A stretch of DNA of 64,000 bases from Apostichopus japonicus (GCF_037975245.1 NC_092582.1:8746501-8810500); one strand, 5' to 3'. Shown: positions 1-10,872, numbered from the stretch's first letter. Made by a program: numbers and translations. The notes: generated by a model not told the origin, from the sequence alone.

Positions 1-54
1 TGCGGGCGGAGAGTGTGTATGCGTGTGTTGGGGGGGGGGGGGTGTAACGCCTCG

Positions 55-495
55 CTTGTAAATACGATATCTCAGGAAGTGAAGCTTTGACCAATCTAAT
101 ATTGGTGTATATGAGTAACACATTGGGTAGAAGAACCCTTTTGTTTTGTGGGTAGGTCAAAGATCATTTTGAGTCACCAGGAGCCAAATAGTAAAAACCT
201 TGTAAAGACGATATCTCAAGGATGTAAGCTTAAACCAATATCATATTTAAGTTCGTGAGTAGGGGACCACATTTAGGAGCAAAATCCTCTAGTTTAATGT
301 GGAGGTCAAAGGTCATTTGGGTTCACCAGGGGTCAAATAGTGTAAACCTTGTAACACGATATCTCAAGAAGGGAATGTTGAACGAATCTCATATTTAGTA
401 TGTAGTTGTTACACGTTCAGTACAATATTTTATTGAGATCAAAGGTCATTTTGAGTCGCCAGACGCCAAGTTGTGGAAACCTTGTTTATAAGCTA
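55..495. repeat. Tandem repeat, ~145-bp unit, about 3 copies
   Basis: Units begin with a CTTGTAAA-ACGATATCTCA-like phrase at about 55, 199 and 348, and a decayed start is seen at 481, giving spacings of roughly 144, 149 and 133 bp. Each unit carries a GGTCAAAGGTCATTT-like phrase and a GTCACCAGG phrase. A single diverged unit recurs at 29035-29195, so the family is dispersed as well as tandem. No coding potential is seen. Confidence 0.85.
303..315 (+). promoter_or_regulatory. Perfect DR1 nuclear-receptor-like motif inside the tandem repeat
   Basis: AGGTCAAAGGTCA is an exact direct repeat of AGGTCA with a one-base spacer, the consensus bound by RXR/HNF4/COUP-type receptors. Degenerate versions sit at the same place in the other units (about 152, 435 and 29137). 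The sequence match is direct; any regulatory use is inference. Confidence 0.3.
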
Positions 496-1660
496 CAGTA
501 TCTCCCACCGACCAGCCTATCAGATAACATGTGCGTTACGCCTCGTACGAATAGGGGGCTATTGGCATTGGAAATGAGCTTATGGGCATCCGTAGAATCT
601 AAAACTCAAAAACTGTAAACTCCAACATACTTGTATTTGCTTAAACCTGCCGCTTGGAAGCCTTACTTTGCGTGCAAAAGGTGTACCATTACTTTAAATA
701 ATTCACTGAGACAACAGAGGATAGTTGTAGCCTTCCTGGATTACAAGCTGGGATAGGGGACCAAATGGAATATTTTTGCCACTGACTTGAGACTTTGAGT
801 TGAGCCCACTCTTTTTGAATTTCCTCCTTTATTTTTTCAAGCCATCTGGGTTGTTCTGATCATTTAGCAGCAAAGTACTACAATGATCAGCCACCCTCCC
901 AATTTCTTCAACACCCCCGATGAATTCAAAGTTTCGTCTTTTCTTGCTGGCCATAATAAGGGTCAACAATTTGGTAACAGAACTGAAAGTTTGTGGACAA
1001 AAGCCGAAGCTATGCCTCATATTACTGACTTGTGAATTAGGATACAATGTTTTATTGACATGTCAGGTAGGCCTTTCTATTCTGTGCAAAAAATATATTC
1101 TGTAAGAAATATATATATATGCTGAACAAAGTACGGAGCTCTGTAAGTGCCAACTGAGATGTTGGTGTTTCAGTAACTTCAGTGAACAGCTTATTCATTA
1201 TATTGGCAATAAGTGTGCAAGTACAATGCACTTTCTTGCTCAGAACCGAAATGCAGTTCAAAGTTAGTGGTTTTGCGACATCACATTGCATATGATATTA
1301 CGACGATACGATCGACAGCATAGCCTACTGTATCTAGCCGGCTTAACAGTCCCGTTAACATATCATATAACCAGGGAGCTGTTAGAGTAGCAGCTCCCTG
1401 GTATAACATAGGTAACATATACGTATAGCAGCAGTACTGCAATCATGGCGTCCAGATATAGCGCGTTAGTAGGATAGTTGGTAGTGTGATGTTAACGTTA
1501 TACTACTCTAAACAGCATACTTATAACTTACACTAGGCTAAGACTATTTGCTCTTCTCTAACCACAGTCTTTCAATATTTTTTTGCACTTCTGCAAGGAC
1601 TCTATACATCAACGGAAAGAAAGTGGATGTGAAGAAAACAGCAATATGATGAATAAGCTG
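496..1660. other. Non-coding stretch, no gene seen
   Basis: No exon-like reading frame with plausible splice sites is visible. Short open frames on both strands have no recognisable product. The only structure noted is the short palindromic insertion at 1371-1401, listed separately. No similarity to the sequence just upstream of the copy B duplication boundary was seen. Confidence 0.5.
1366..1406. mobile_element. Palindromic micro-element (31 bp) with TATAA target duplication
   Basis: CCAGGGAGCTG at 1371-1381 is the exact reverse complement of CAGCTCCCTGG at 1391-1401, with a 9-bp loop. The element is flanked on both sides by TATAA (1366-1370 and 1402-1406), which looks like a 5-bp target-site duplication. 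Related copies are at 41259-41286, 47633-47659 and 62531-62565. Confidence 0.65.
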
Positions 1661-1668
1661 GTCACTGG

Positions 1669-1885
1669 AGGGGGGGAAATCGTCCGGGGGGAAATTGTCC
1701 GGGAGGGTTATTGACCGGGGGGTAATTGTCCGGGGGGAAGTCGTCCGGGATGGGAATTGTCCGGGGGGAATTGTCTGGGGTGGGAACTGTCCGGGGTGGG
1801 AATTGTCCGGGGGGTAATTGTCCAGGGGGGAGTTGTCTGGGGGGTAATTGTCCGGGGGGTAATTGTCCAGGGGGGAGTTGTCCGG
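1669..1885. repeat. G-rich minisatellite, ~15-18-bp unit
   Basis: Repeats of the form AATTGTCC followed by 4-7 G residues occur at least ten times. The G runs are on the + strand at regular spacing and could form G-quadruplexes. Translating the array gives a low-complexity Pro-Gly-Gln-Leu pattern on the minus strand, an artefact of the repeat. The array ends about 60 bp before the start of homology to copy B. Confidence 0.85.
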
Positions 1886-2069
1886 TCACCATCGCAAGTA
1901 CAGCATATATATATTTGTACGTAATATATTCCGCTTTCTCGCGCCATATTTTTGTTCCTCAAATAGTTTCTTATACATAAAAACATTTACCTTACCATTT
2001 TCTGTGATAGTCCTTAAAGAGTCGTTAAACCGTGTAGTAGATTGCGGTATACAAGATATTCATTGCAAA

Positions 2070-3010
2070 GAGTAGACTGAACAATGCTATATAAGAGGAA
2101 CGGGAAAACAAGCGGGATGACGTATTCTGGTTGCTGACGAATAACATCAATCCGTTTTTGGAAATTCGGAAATATTATCCACATTATTCACTTACCTTTC
2201 CTTTTAATAGACAGGGAGTGGGGGGGGGGGGGATTATTCACACATCCACTAACCCTTCTGCTTACCACGTTATATGAATGTATGAAGAACTTCAGTCACT
2301 TTGAATCCATATAATTGAAGGCAGATTATTAAAGAGATAAAACGACTCTAAGATGCAATAAATAGAAATGAGCTAGTAAACAGTAGAACATTGATCCAAG
2401 TCCGATCATAATTTTATCTTCCATCGCTGAGATATTAAACTTTGAACTTTCCCAGTTTACTTGCATTGGATATACGTCACATTGTTGAACAATTTTTAAT
2501 CACACACCTATACATCGAACTGTCTACTCTTTGATATTCATTGAAGGCCAATTCCACTATTGAAAAATACTGTTTAATTTTGTGGGAGCCACTAGATTGT
2601 ATACCTCACCAACACAAAATAAGATGCCGCCAAATACTTTCTTCAAGTTATAAAAACTAAACTAGCCTAATTTTAACGAAAAGCAAATATGATCAGTTGT
2701 TTGTACAATCCATATATGACATCACATGTTATTTTGAAATACACGTAATCCTTGCAATACTTTAATTAAACGTAATTTTTGTCACACAATACTGCTTTTT
2801 AGCAACCGAGTAGTTTCTAAAAGAGGAAACTTTTACACAAGAATACTCTGATAAACTCAGTAGCGACAGATACCAAGGGAGGGGGGGAGGGGTTGTTAAA
2901 AAGCTCGGTCCACTTTTCAAATAGTTCCATTTCCCCATTTAGAGATGGATCCACACTGACCAAATGAAATGCTTTGCCATTGTTTATATTAGATGGTTGT
3001 TGAAAACAAA
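2070..3010. other. Non-coding stretch in copy A, no gene seen
   Basis: Aligns with about 46060-47020 of copy B. It contains a poly-G run at about 2220-2231 and G-rich sequence near 2878, but no reading frame or splice pattern that I can support. Confidence 0.5.
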
Positions 3011-3760
3011 TGGGATAAGTTGGTGGATGGGTAGTACAGCATAAATTAAAGACATAGTCCTATAGGTGCCTTGTAGGGGAAGTACAGTATGAATTGATAC
3101 CATAATGCTATAGGTGCCTTGGAGGGGTAGTACAGCATAAATTAAACACCATAGTGTTATAGGTGCCTTGGATGGGTAGTAAAGCATAAATTAAACACCA
3201 TAGTGATATAGGCTCCTTGGAGGGATAGTACAGCATAAATTAAACACCATAGTGTTATAGGCTCCTTGGAGGGGTAGTACAGCATAAATTAAACACCATA
3301 GTGTTATAGGTGCCTTGGATGGGTAGTAAAGCATAAATTAAACACCATAGTGCTATAGGCTCCTTGGATGGGTAATACAGCATAAATTAAACACAATAGT
3401 GTTATAGGCTCCTTGGATAAATTAAACACTATAGTGTTAGAGGTGCCTTGGATGGGTAGTACAGCATAAATTAAACACCATAGTGCTATAGGCTCCTTGG
3501 AGGGGTAATACAGCATAAATTTAACACAATAGTGTTATAGGTGCCTTGAATGGGTAATACAGCATAAATTAAACACCATAGTGCTATAAGCTCCTTGGAT
3601 GGGTAGTACAACATAAATTAAACACCATAGTGTTAAAGTTGCCTTGGATGGGTAGTACAGCATAAATTGAAGACCATAATGCTGTAAGTGCCTTGGATGG
3701 GTAGTACAGCAATGAATTGAAGACCACTGTGCTTTTAATACCGTGGAGGGTAAATACAGT
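3011..3760. repeat. 49-bp minisatellite, about 15 units (copy A)
   Basis: A unit read as GTAGTACAGCATAAATTAAA, CACCATAGTGTTATAGG, then TGCCTTGGATGG recurs with a period of 49 bp (for example TAAACACCAT at 3143, 3192, 3241 and 3290). Units vary by point changes and one is internally deleted near 3415. The same repeat is present in copy B (about 47024-47115 and 48064-48400), so the array predates the duplication. Confidence 0.9.
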
Positions 3761-4445
3761 ATAAATTGACTGTAGGTCTAATGTATCAAGGTCAGAACAC
3801 TGGTTTAATTAATAGACATGCCCATGAAGATATGAATTCATGTGTGTCACTGTATAGCTGTACAATCCCTGACCTTGGTCGTTCAGCTAGTATCAATTTT
3901 AACAATAAACAACGGAGAAGAAAATGTCTTTATATAAAGCCAAGAAGAAAAAACATATTCACAAACTGCTCATGTACTACAAAAAGCCTGTGTAGGTAAA
4001 TATGAAAGACAGACGGCCTGCCGATTCGATTTTAGCAAAATCTTATTGAAAGTTTGTGAGGGGGATACATGTTAACTCTGTACTCCATGAAGCTTCTACA
4101 GGAGAGGTAAAGTTTCTAGAACCCGATTACGTAATAACAACCGAAAAGTAGAGAAGGAAGAAGGCATATTATATTTAATAGATGGAAGCTGGAAAGCCAC
4201 AAAGCTACTGACTGATGGGAGATGAACATTGGTTCATTCATACTTAGTAAAGATTCCTAAATCCTATTGGTCCATTCAGGTCAGCTGACCGTGGTTAATC
4301 CTGTGAGTAACGCACGGTAAAATTACCGGCGGATGAATACAATTGTTAGTGAGTGTACGTACGTAGGTACGTACGTAGGTACGGTACGTACCGTACGTGT
4401 TCAATACAAGGCCTACTATGTTATCGTATGACTGTATACCATACG
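3761..4445. other. Non-coding stretch in copy A, start of an A-only block
   Basis: 3761 to about 4221 aligns with copy B up to 48899. From about 4222 to 6022 copy A carries extra sequence absent at the copy B junction TTTGG/TTCAACATGAGG (48896-48912). A GTAC-rich palindromic run lies at 4354-4402. No gene is seen. Confidence 0.5.
4354..4402. repeat. GTAC-rich self-complementary tract
   Basis: The tract is built of GTAC and GTACG units with occasional AG. It is nearly self-complementary over its length, so it could extrude as a cruciform. It is simple-sequence DNA just outside the outer hAT-like insertion. Confidence 0.6.
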
Positions 4446-5529
4446 CAGTGGCGGCGGAACCGGGGGGGGCTTGGGGGAGGGGGGCTCAGCCCCCAATGAA
4501 AAAGTTGAGGGGGCAAATGCATGATAAGCCCCCCCAATATTTACCAAGGCTCCGAAACGTGCATCTGCCCATTTTTTCAATGCATACTTGTCGATCTGTC
4601 CGATGCACACGTATACTATATAGGTGTAATAATTTTAGTAATTGCTGGGGGACCCTCGGCCCGTCCCCTAGCTATAGACCACATTGTCACCCCAACCGCG
4701 TCTTCACGCCCCGTGAAAAGTGGAAGCAGTGAGTGTGAGTACCGGTAAGCGTAACACAACTTCGACTTAGGCCAATGACTTGCCTCATTTCAGCCAGTTC
4801 TCCAACATCCCCTTACTTAGTGGCGGAGCGTCCATATATACAGTCAGGGGGGCGGATGCCCCCCCCCCCTGACGGACTCAAATGGACTGCTGGCGCCTTT
4901 TCAGCTTTTCACTACTTTTTACTTATTCGCGATTATTGACTATTTTATTGCGCTCTCATATACCTATTGACATTTGTCATATTCTGTTGGTGTAATTTTC
5001 CGACAAAATGGCGACGACACCTATTTATTCTCCGTTTATCTGCAAATTAGCAAGGCCAGGAAAGGGTCATTTCCTGCAATCTAGGGAGTATCTTTACTCA
5101 AAAATTTTCTGTAAGCTCCGCGCCAACCCGTGGTGGCGCTCCGCTTAGATAGTGTCGAAAGCGCCCCTATAGACCATTCTTGCCCCCCCCTGACCAATAC
5201 CCCTAGCTCCGCCACTGCCCTTACTACACTCAAAAACGCCTTTGCGAGTACACTACGAGTAATAGCAACTCTCTTAAAACACCATCGAATATACAAATTA
5301 CAATGTTTTTACAGACTTGCAATCTGAGAAATTGCAGGCTTGAGACCCATATTTTAGGGCTAGGTATTCGCAGCATAAAACACTCGGGAAGTGCCGTTTC
5401 CGGCCATCTGGGGGTTTGAAAAAACCCAAAATTTTCTTGTACGCTCCGCGCCAACTGATGGTGGCGCTCCGCTTAGATAGTCTCCACACATTTAGCCCCC
5501 CCAATAATTTTTCCGTTCCGCCGCGCCTG
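4446..5529. mobile_element. hAT-like non-autonomous element (outer), 8-bp TSD
   Basis: The left terminus CAGTGGCGGCGGAAC and the right terminus GTTCCGCCGCGCCTG are imperfect inverted repeats. The flanks carry an exact 8-bp direct repeat ACCATACG (4438-4445 and 5530-5537), the target-duplication length typical of hAT transposons. The element encodes no transposase and contains a second, complete insertion at 4818-5217. It also holds the shared hairpin core found in other families (about 5435-5480). Confidence 0.88.
4818..5217. mobile_element. hAT-like MITE nested in the outer element, 400 bp, 8-bp TSD
   Basis: The termini TAGTGGCGGAGC and GCTCCGCCACTG are inverted repeats. Exact 8-bp direct repeats CCCTTACT flank it (4810-4817 and 5218-5225). 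It holds runs of C/G beside the termini and one copy of the shared hairpin core at about 5110-5150. There is no coding capacity. Its position inside another element makes it the younger of the two. Confidence 0.9.
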
Positions 5530-5919
5530 ACCATACGTACATGTTTGTCCCTAGAATGGTTGCTATGGGAACCAGAAGCTGTAGGGTATTGATATGATGA
5601 AGCCAACTAGTAATTGTTTGTAGTTCCTTGTAATTAGACCTTTCAAAAATAGTTTTATGGCCGCAATATTGCCAAACATTATTTAAAATGTTATTATGGT
5701 TCATCTTTTATGAAAAACAGCCTTCCAAAGACGTTTCCTTTATAATTATTCACTATCGTTCAGTATTACTTTATAATTGCACATGTACATTGTTATGCTG
5801 GTTGTTAATCGTTAATTCGACTTACGGGGCATCACTTTAATAAATCTTTGGTTATATGTAACCAAAAATGTTTTGTTTCATGATTTTTCCCCCACACAAA
5901 TGGTAGTGTATGAATGAAC

Positions 5920-6019
5920 GGGGTTAATCAACGGTCTAGCGTGCGTTTCTCACATGATTAATGCACTCCGGGTGTTAATGCTATCGCTGCTAACGCACGC
6001 TAGACCGTTGATTAACCCC
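5920..6019. repeat. 28-bp perfect inverted repeat (hairpin)
   Basis: The arm at 5920-5947 starts GGGGTTAATCAACGG and is an exact reverse complement of 5992-6019, separated by a 44-bp loop. It lies at the right edge of the block present only in copy A. A related phrase GTGGTTAATC...TAACGCACGG occurs near its left edge (about 4292-4318), which suggests the block is bounded by transposon ends. Confidence 0.8.
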
Positions 6020-6362
6020 TTACTTCAGCATGAGGTTCTATCACTGTTCAAACACATGGACTACAATATGCTTATGTAATAATGAGACATGTATCCTAAC
6101 TATTGTTCGATTAACAAGTGACGTCATATCATATATAGTGAGACTATACTTTTCAATTGCGTCCATCAAGATTGAATAATGATATGAACGTATAATAAAC
6201 TCTGTAAGAGTGTGAATATTAAGTCTACAGAATATGATAAACAGATTGAACAAATAAGATCAAAGTTTATCTTTCTGTTAGTAAGTAAACAGTGAGAAGA
6301 AATGGCATTATATCGTGTTCCAATACGGTACCTTATATGTACCTGATTTAAATTAGTGAATA

Positions 6363-7650
6363 TAATTAGTGAATATCCACCTGGAAAGGAAATGTTCTTA
6401 TGCCAGGGTCCTATTCATCGATTATATATGTTCCGCTTTCAACACCATCGTGCCGTCACGGTTCCATCTTAAATTACGGGATCACCTTGATTTCCCCGCT
6501 GCTATTTGTGGCTGGATCCTAGACTTTCTTCTTGATCGCAAACAATGTGTCAAACTCGGCAATAACTTCTCAGATTCTATTGTACTAAATACGGGTACCC
6601 CCCAGGGATGTGTGCTTTCTCCGATGTTGTACTCTTTGTTTACATATGATTGTATAGCCAGCGACCTGAACTCGAGGGTTATCAAGTTTGCTGACGATAT
6701 ACCACTGTTACTGGATTAATTACTAATGGGGAAGAAAGCGGGTACCGCAATGAAGTGAGTCGATTAGTGAGCTGGTGCAAGGAAAACAATTTGATTTTGA
6801 ACATTAGTAAAACAAAGGAATTAATTGTGGACTTCAGACGAAATAAAAACACATTGGGTCCTCTCATTATCGATGGAATGGTGGTAGAGCAGGTGAACAC
6901 ATTCAAGTTGTTGGGTACATTTATCATGGACAATTTATCACGGAACATTAATACTGAAGAAATACTAAAAAAGGGACGCCAGAGACTGTTCTTTTTACGT
7001 GTTCTTAAATCTTATGGGGTCAGTGCAAATGTTTTGACAAACTTTTATCGTGCAATTATAGAAAGCATTTTAACTACTAACATTTTAGTCTGGTTTGGTC
7101 GTGTAAGTCAGAGTGACCTTCGGAAATTGCAATCAGTAATTAGAAATGCTGAGCATATTATTGGTACGGGCCTTCCATCTCTCCACTCTCTGTACCAGGA
7201 GCGTGCACTCAAGAGAGTCGATAATATACTGAACGAGGACTCACATCCTGCTCATCAGTACTCCCAGTTCTTGCCCTCTGGTTAAAGGTTACGTACATTC
7301 AGGGGATCAAAGAGGCTCACAAATAGTCATTATCCTGATCTTGTAAAGATATATAATACAAATAATGCCCGCTGATTGGTTCTAGTCTTGCCTTCACGTC
7401 TTAGCCACTGCTTCTTATTGTGCAATATGCTATATTTGTTATACTTTTGTTTTTACCTCTGAATAGTCTTTTTATATCATGAGCAGCATACTTAGTACCC
7501 TTTTATATCCTTTACCTAGTCATCGAATTGTTTACATTTTTATTTATTGTCTTAATCGTTTCATTGTTTTCGTTTGAGCTCCTGTTTTCATCCAATTTCC
7601 ATTGTATATATTCTATCCATTGGCTGAATAAATATATATGATATATCTAT
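6363..7650 (+). mobile_element. 5'-truncated CR1/L2-type LINE insertion, copy A only
   Basis: The block interrupts the phrase TTAGTGAATA/TTTGAATAAG that is continuous in copy B at 49231-49250. It contains a non-LTR reverse transcriptase in two pieces and ends in a short AT-rich repeat tail (ATATATATGATATATC). The phrase AATTAGTGAATAT is doubled at the left edge (about 6353-6377). It inserted after the A/B duplication, or less likely was precisely lost from B. Confidence 0.85.
6369..7373 (+). pseudogene. Non-LTR retrotransposon reverse transcriptase, fragment with frameshift and stop
   Basis: The first frame (6369-6719) carries LFIDYICSAFNTIVP, the conserved GTPQGCVLSPMLYSLFTYD block and KFADD, the catalytic Asp pair of reverse transcriptases. 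Immediately after KFADD two extra bases (AT, about 6699-6700) shift the frame. The family pattern resumes in the 6755-7285 frame (LVSWCKENNLILNISKTKELIVDF, FRR, FKLLG, then the LTNFYRAIIESIL block). A TAA follows LPSG at about 7283, after which the same frame reads RLRTFRGSKRLTN to a final stop at about 7373. The N-terminal endonuclease and the start of the RT are missing. The pattern matches CR1/L2-group LINEs; it is non-functional here. Confidence 0.85.
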
Positions 7651-10195
7651 TTGAATAAGTGAATTGAGTTGCAAATGGGGGGTTACTATTGCCGATGTAA
7701 GTCGATCATGGGTTGTTTATACCCTGTATAGGCCTATCATGCATGAACGCAATGTAATTAACATGCCGGGGGTATTGGGGGTACCAAATTAAATATTACA
7801 TGTGGATATGAAATGTACCGATGACCTTCTAGAGAATTGAAAGTCACGTGTAGCAGTTATGGTCTGAAATAGCATGTTGAATTGTATCACAAAGTTTCTT
7901 AAATAACCTAAAAACAACTTGTTACAAATCATGGTAAATATTATGGAAGCTTTAGGAATTTGCCATGCATAATGTCCACCAGTCTATTGACTGACATTAA
8001 CAATTAGATATGTCTTTGTGATCTTACAAACTTGATAATTAAAGGGGCATTCCTTAAGAATTTTTCTTAATTTGAATATCTTGAAAAATGAGCAATTATA
8101 AATGATAGACGACCTGTACATTTTTCTCGATTGTGGTCATATCAAACCATCACACATCATCAAACATGATTTGGATAAAAAGTTAAACTTTGTAATTGCG
8201 TGTTGCTCGACAGATTTAGCTTGCTTCCCTTCTCCTTTCCATGTAAACCCGAAAGAGCAAAAACTTGTTCCAGCGTGTAATATTTATTTACAATTGGTGA
8301 CGTCATGCAGTCACATAAGGCTACAGGAAGTATTCGGCTTTTAATCGGCCCTCAATGACCAACTATAACATCACTGACAACTGTGTCACGTGCCGTGAAG
8401 TTGCTATGACAACACTAAACGTATCGGTCCATCGTGATATAGTTGATATTTTCAGTGCCTACTATTGGACATTACTTGTAGTTAGAGCAGACGGCATCAC
8501 TTTATCTTAGCTGCCAAAACATAAAGAAATGGTAGAACAATTGGTTCAGCCGGTACGTCGGTTCTGCCAATTGCGCGATTTCCCGATTTCGCCGATGAAA
8601 TAAGGAGTTCGAGCTCAGAATTCGGGCATAAAACATTGTGATATGTGTTAACAATGCTGTCAGGGTTATCAATGCCTGTTGTTTCGAGACCTTACATTTT
8701 ACTAAAGAAATTGACCGGCGAAACATTTACACTATATAATTTTCTGTTATGAGAACGAAAATGGCCGCTTACGTGTGAACTACTGTTCCTTTGCATATGA
8801 TTTCATCACCCCAGAGAATAACGTTGATTCCATGGGTGCAGATTTGCTTCTCAAGGAGAAGGGGGGGGGGGCTTTCAATGTAACCAGTGGTAAAGAAAGC
8901 TATCAAAGGAAGAAGAGGGGTGAGGAGCTGGAGATGATCGATTTTGTAATTGTATCAAACGTGGACCTTTTAACACAAACATTCTACATTGAGAAATTGT
9001 ATCTTGCGATTTATACTCCACCATACAAAACTTCGTATGATTTTGAATACTCCATAAAAATGCCTAATGCAATTACCGTCATAGGCGTAGGAGCTTAATT
9101 TGATTAAGGGGGGGGGGGGGGGGTTGTAACGACTTGCTCGAAAATATAACCACACTTTTTGGGCATGCATCGGTTTTTACATCGCATGCTAATAACATAC
9201 AATCATTTCCCGTGTTATTACCCTTCCTATTGGTAATAATTATGAAGGAAGTCGTTACAATATGAATGGTAATAATTTTGCGGCCCGTACGTGAGATGCC
9301 TCAAGAAATAGAAAAAAAATCAATCTATTTTACATCATCACAAAACACGAACTAGCTGCTTAGAGTTTATCTGCACTAATGATGCTGTCAGGTAGGCCTG
9401 TTTTCACAATTAATTATCAACTGTACTGTATTGACATTATGTTTTTTGTGAATACAGATTAGTACACACACCTATTGCTTGAACGTCCTCGGAATCAAAG
9501 GTTTGAAATCAACAGCAGGTCGTTGGTTAGGTGCGGCCCTGTCAATCATTCACTCCTAAAATCTGGCCCATTCACTCAAAAAGGTTGCCCACCCCTGCTA
9601 TAAGCCTGTATCTGAGGCCCTGGGGTCATTCCTTGACCGACTTGGTGCAATATATTATGCCCATTTCGAAGTAAATTTATTCACAGATTTTTAGTTGTCA
9701 TGGGTTTGAACAAATGAGGGGTATTCTATCCTGAAACAAAAGGCAAAATGTGGCTGGGGTACCAGTTCGCCGCATCATCTGTCAACTTACACTGGGTTCT
9801 AATGTTCATGTCAATTGGAATCACTAATAAAAGAAATAATCCACCAAAATGAAGGCCGCATGAACTTTATTGCACATTTCCTGAGTGACGAATTTGTAAT
9901 TTTCTCCCGAAATCACGCAATTAGGTGGCTGCTATCCAGCCTTGCAAATGTCATCTCCAGCGATCTGGCAGGTATTGAAATCTGAAATTTTCTTGATACG
10001 CTGCGCGCCAACCGATGGTGGCCTTCCGCTTAGATAGAACTTACGGCCGGAATACTCGAATCGATTAGGTCCCCCCACTCCCACGTTTCAAACCGGATTG
10101 ACGACCCTGCTTTGCATAAAACAGTTGAATGAGCTTGTATCTCTCCTTACGTTTCTTACATGTACCGATGATACGGCAGTGACCACGCGACATGA
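7651..10195. other. Non-coding stretch in copy A
   Basis: It aligns with 49241-52317 of copy B except for indels: the copy B insertion at 50513-51767 is absent here (intact site near 8951-8956), and about 9215-9900 is extra in A. Within that extra block, about 9464-9597 resembles a hAT terminus in reverse (GGTTGCCCACCCCTG). Poly-G runs lie at about 8862 and 9109. One copy of the shared hairpin core is at about 9987-10037. No gene is seen. Confidence 0.5.
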
Positions 10196-10553
10196 CAGTG
10201 GCGTAGGAAGGTACTTTTGAGTGGGGGGGGGCTCAAGACTGATGGCCGGGCTGGGAGAAGGGTCTAATGGGAGTGGGTGTCCCCCTCCCCTTTGGAAATT
10301 TTTTGCATTTCCTGGTGGCCTCAGATGCAATTTGGTGCAATTTAGCACACTTCAACACCCACTCCATTTTGTAAATAATTTTGCATTTTCACATGGCCTT
10401 AGATGCAATTTGGTGCTCCAAATGAGATTTTTTTTACATGGACATGAAAAAGGGGTTTTCTGACTTGCAAGGGGGGGGGGTGGAATGATACTTCAGTCCC
10501 CCATATTTTTCACTGGGGGCTGGGACCCCCAGCCCCCGGTTCCTACGCCCTTG
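10196..10553. mobile_element. hAT-like MITE, 358 bp (copy A), inserted before the duplication
   Basis: The termini CAGTGGCGTAGGAAGG and GGTTCCTACGCCCTTG are imperfect inverted repeats. The flanks CGACATGA and GGACATCA match at 6 of 8 positions (7 of 8 in the copy B orthologue), fitting an aged 8-bp target duplication. It contains G/C homopolymers and the phrase GATGCAATTTGGTGC. It occupies the same place in copy B (52318-52682), so it predates the duplication. Confidence 0.85.
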
Positions 10554-10630
10554 GGACATCAAATTATCCAATAAGATAACAATAGTCAGTTTGATACAGA
10601 AAGTTCGCGGTCTAATGGCACAACACGTCC

Positions 10631-10872
10631 GATGCATATTCATAGTTTTACTTGTAACACTTCAGCAATGTCGTGCGACTAAGTAATATTGGCGCCAAAG
10701 AGATTCAGACAACGTGGGAACACCTGTACAGGTGTGAATCTGTTATACAGTAGTAATGAACTGCATACCAGCACTCCAGCAGTCGATCATTATTCAGTAT
10801 TACATTGGTCGTTGATGAAGTTGATGTTCTTTGTCGGAGTTTGTCGTCGTTTCATTTACTTGTTTGTAAAAT
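10631..10872. promoter_or_regulatory. 242-bp block identical between copies A and B (copy A)
   Basis: Every base from GATGCATATTCAT to TTTGTAAAAT matches 52754-52995, while neighbouring intron sequence differs by several per cent. It contains TTGGCGCCAA (10689-10698), a palindrome fitting the E2F consensus, and ACACCTGTACAGGTGT (10720-10735), a 16-bp perfect palindrome containing E-boxes and the T-box half-site AGGTGTGAA (10730-10738). An open frame starting at about 10689 runs through it but has no ATG at its start and no known match. A regulatory element is the favoured reading, but recent gene conversion is possible. Confidence 0.4.

Noticed and set aside
1662-1986. Pro-Gly-Gln-Leu repeat proteins on the minus strand
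   Set aside because: They are translations of the G-rich minisatellite, with similar patterns in two frames and no supporting gene structure.
2984-3516. Repetitive open frames reading MLYYPSK...
   Set aside because: Generated by the 49-bp minisatellite, whose period is not a multiple of three.
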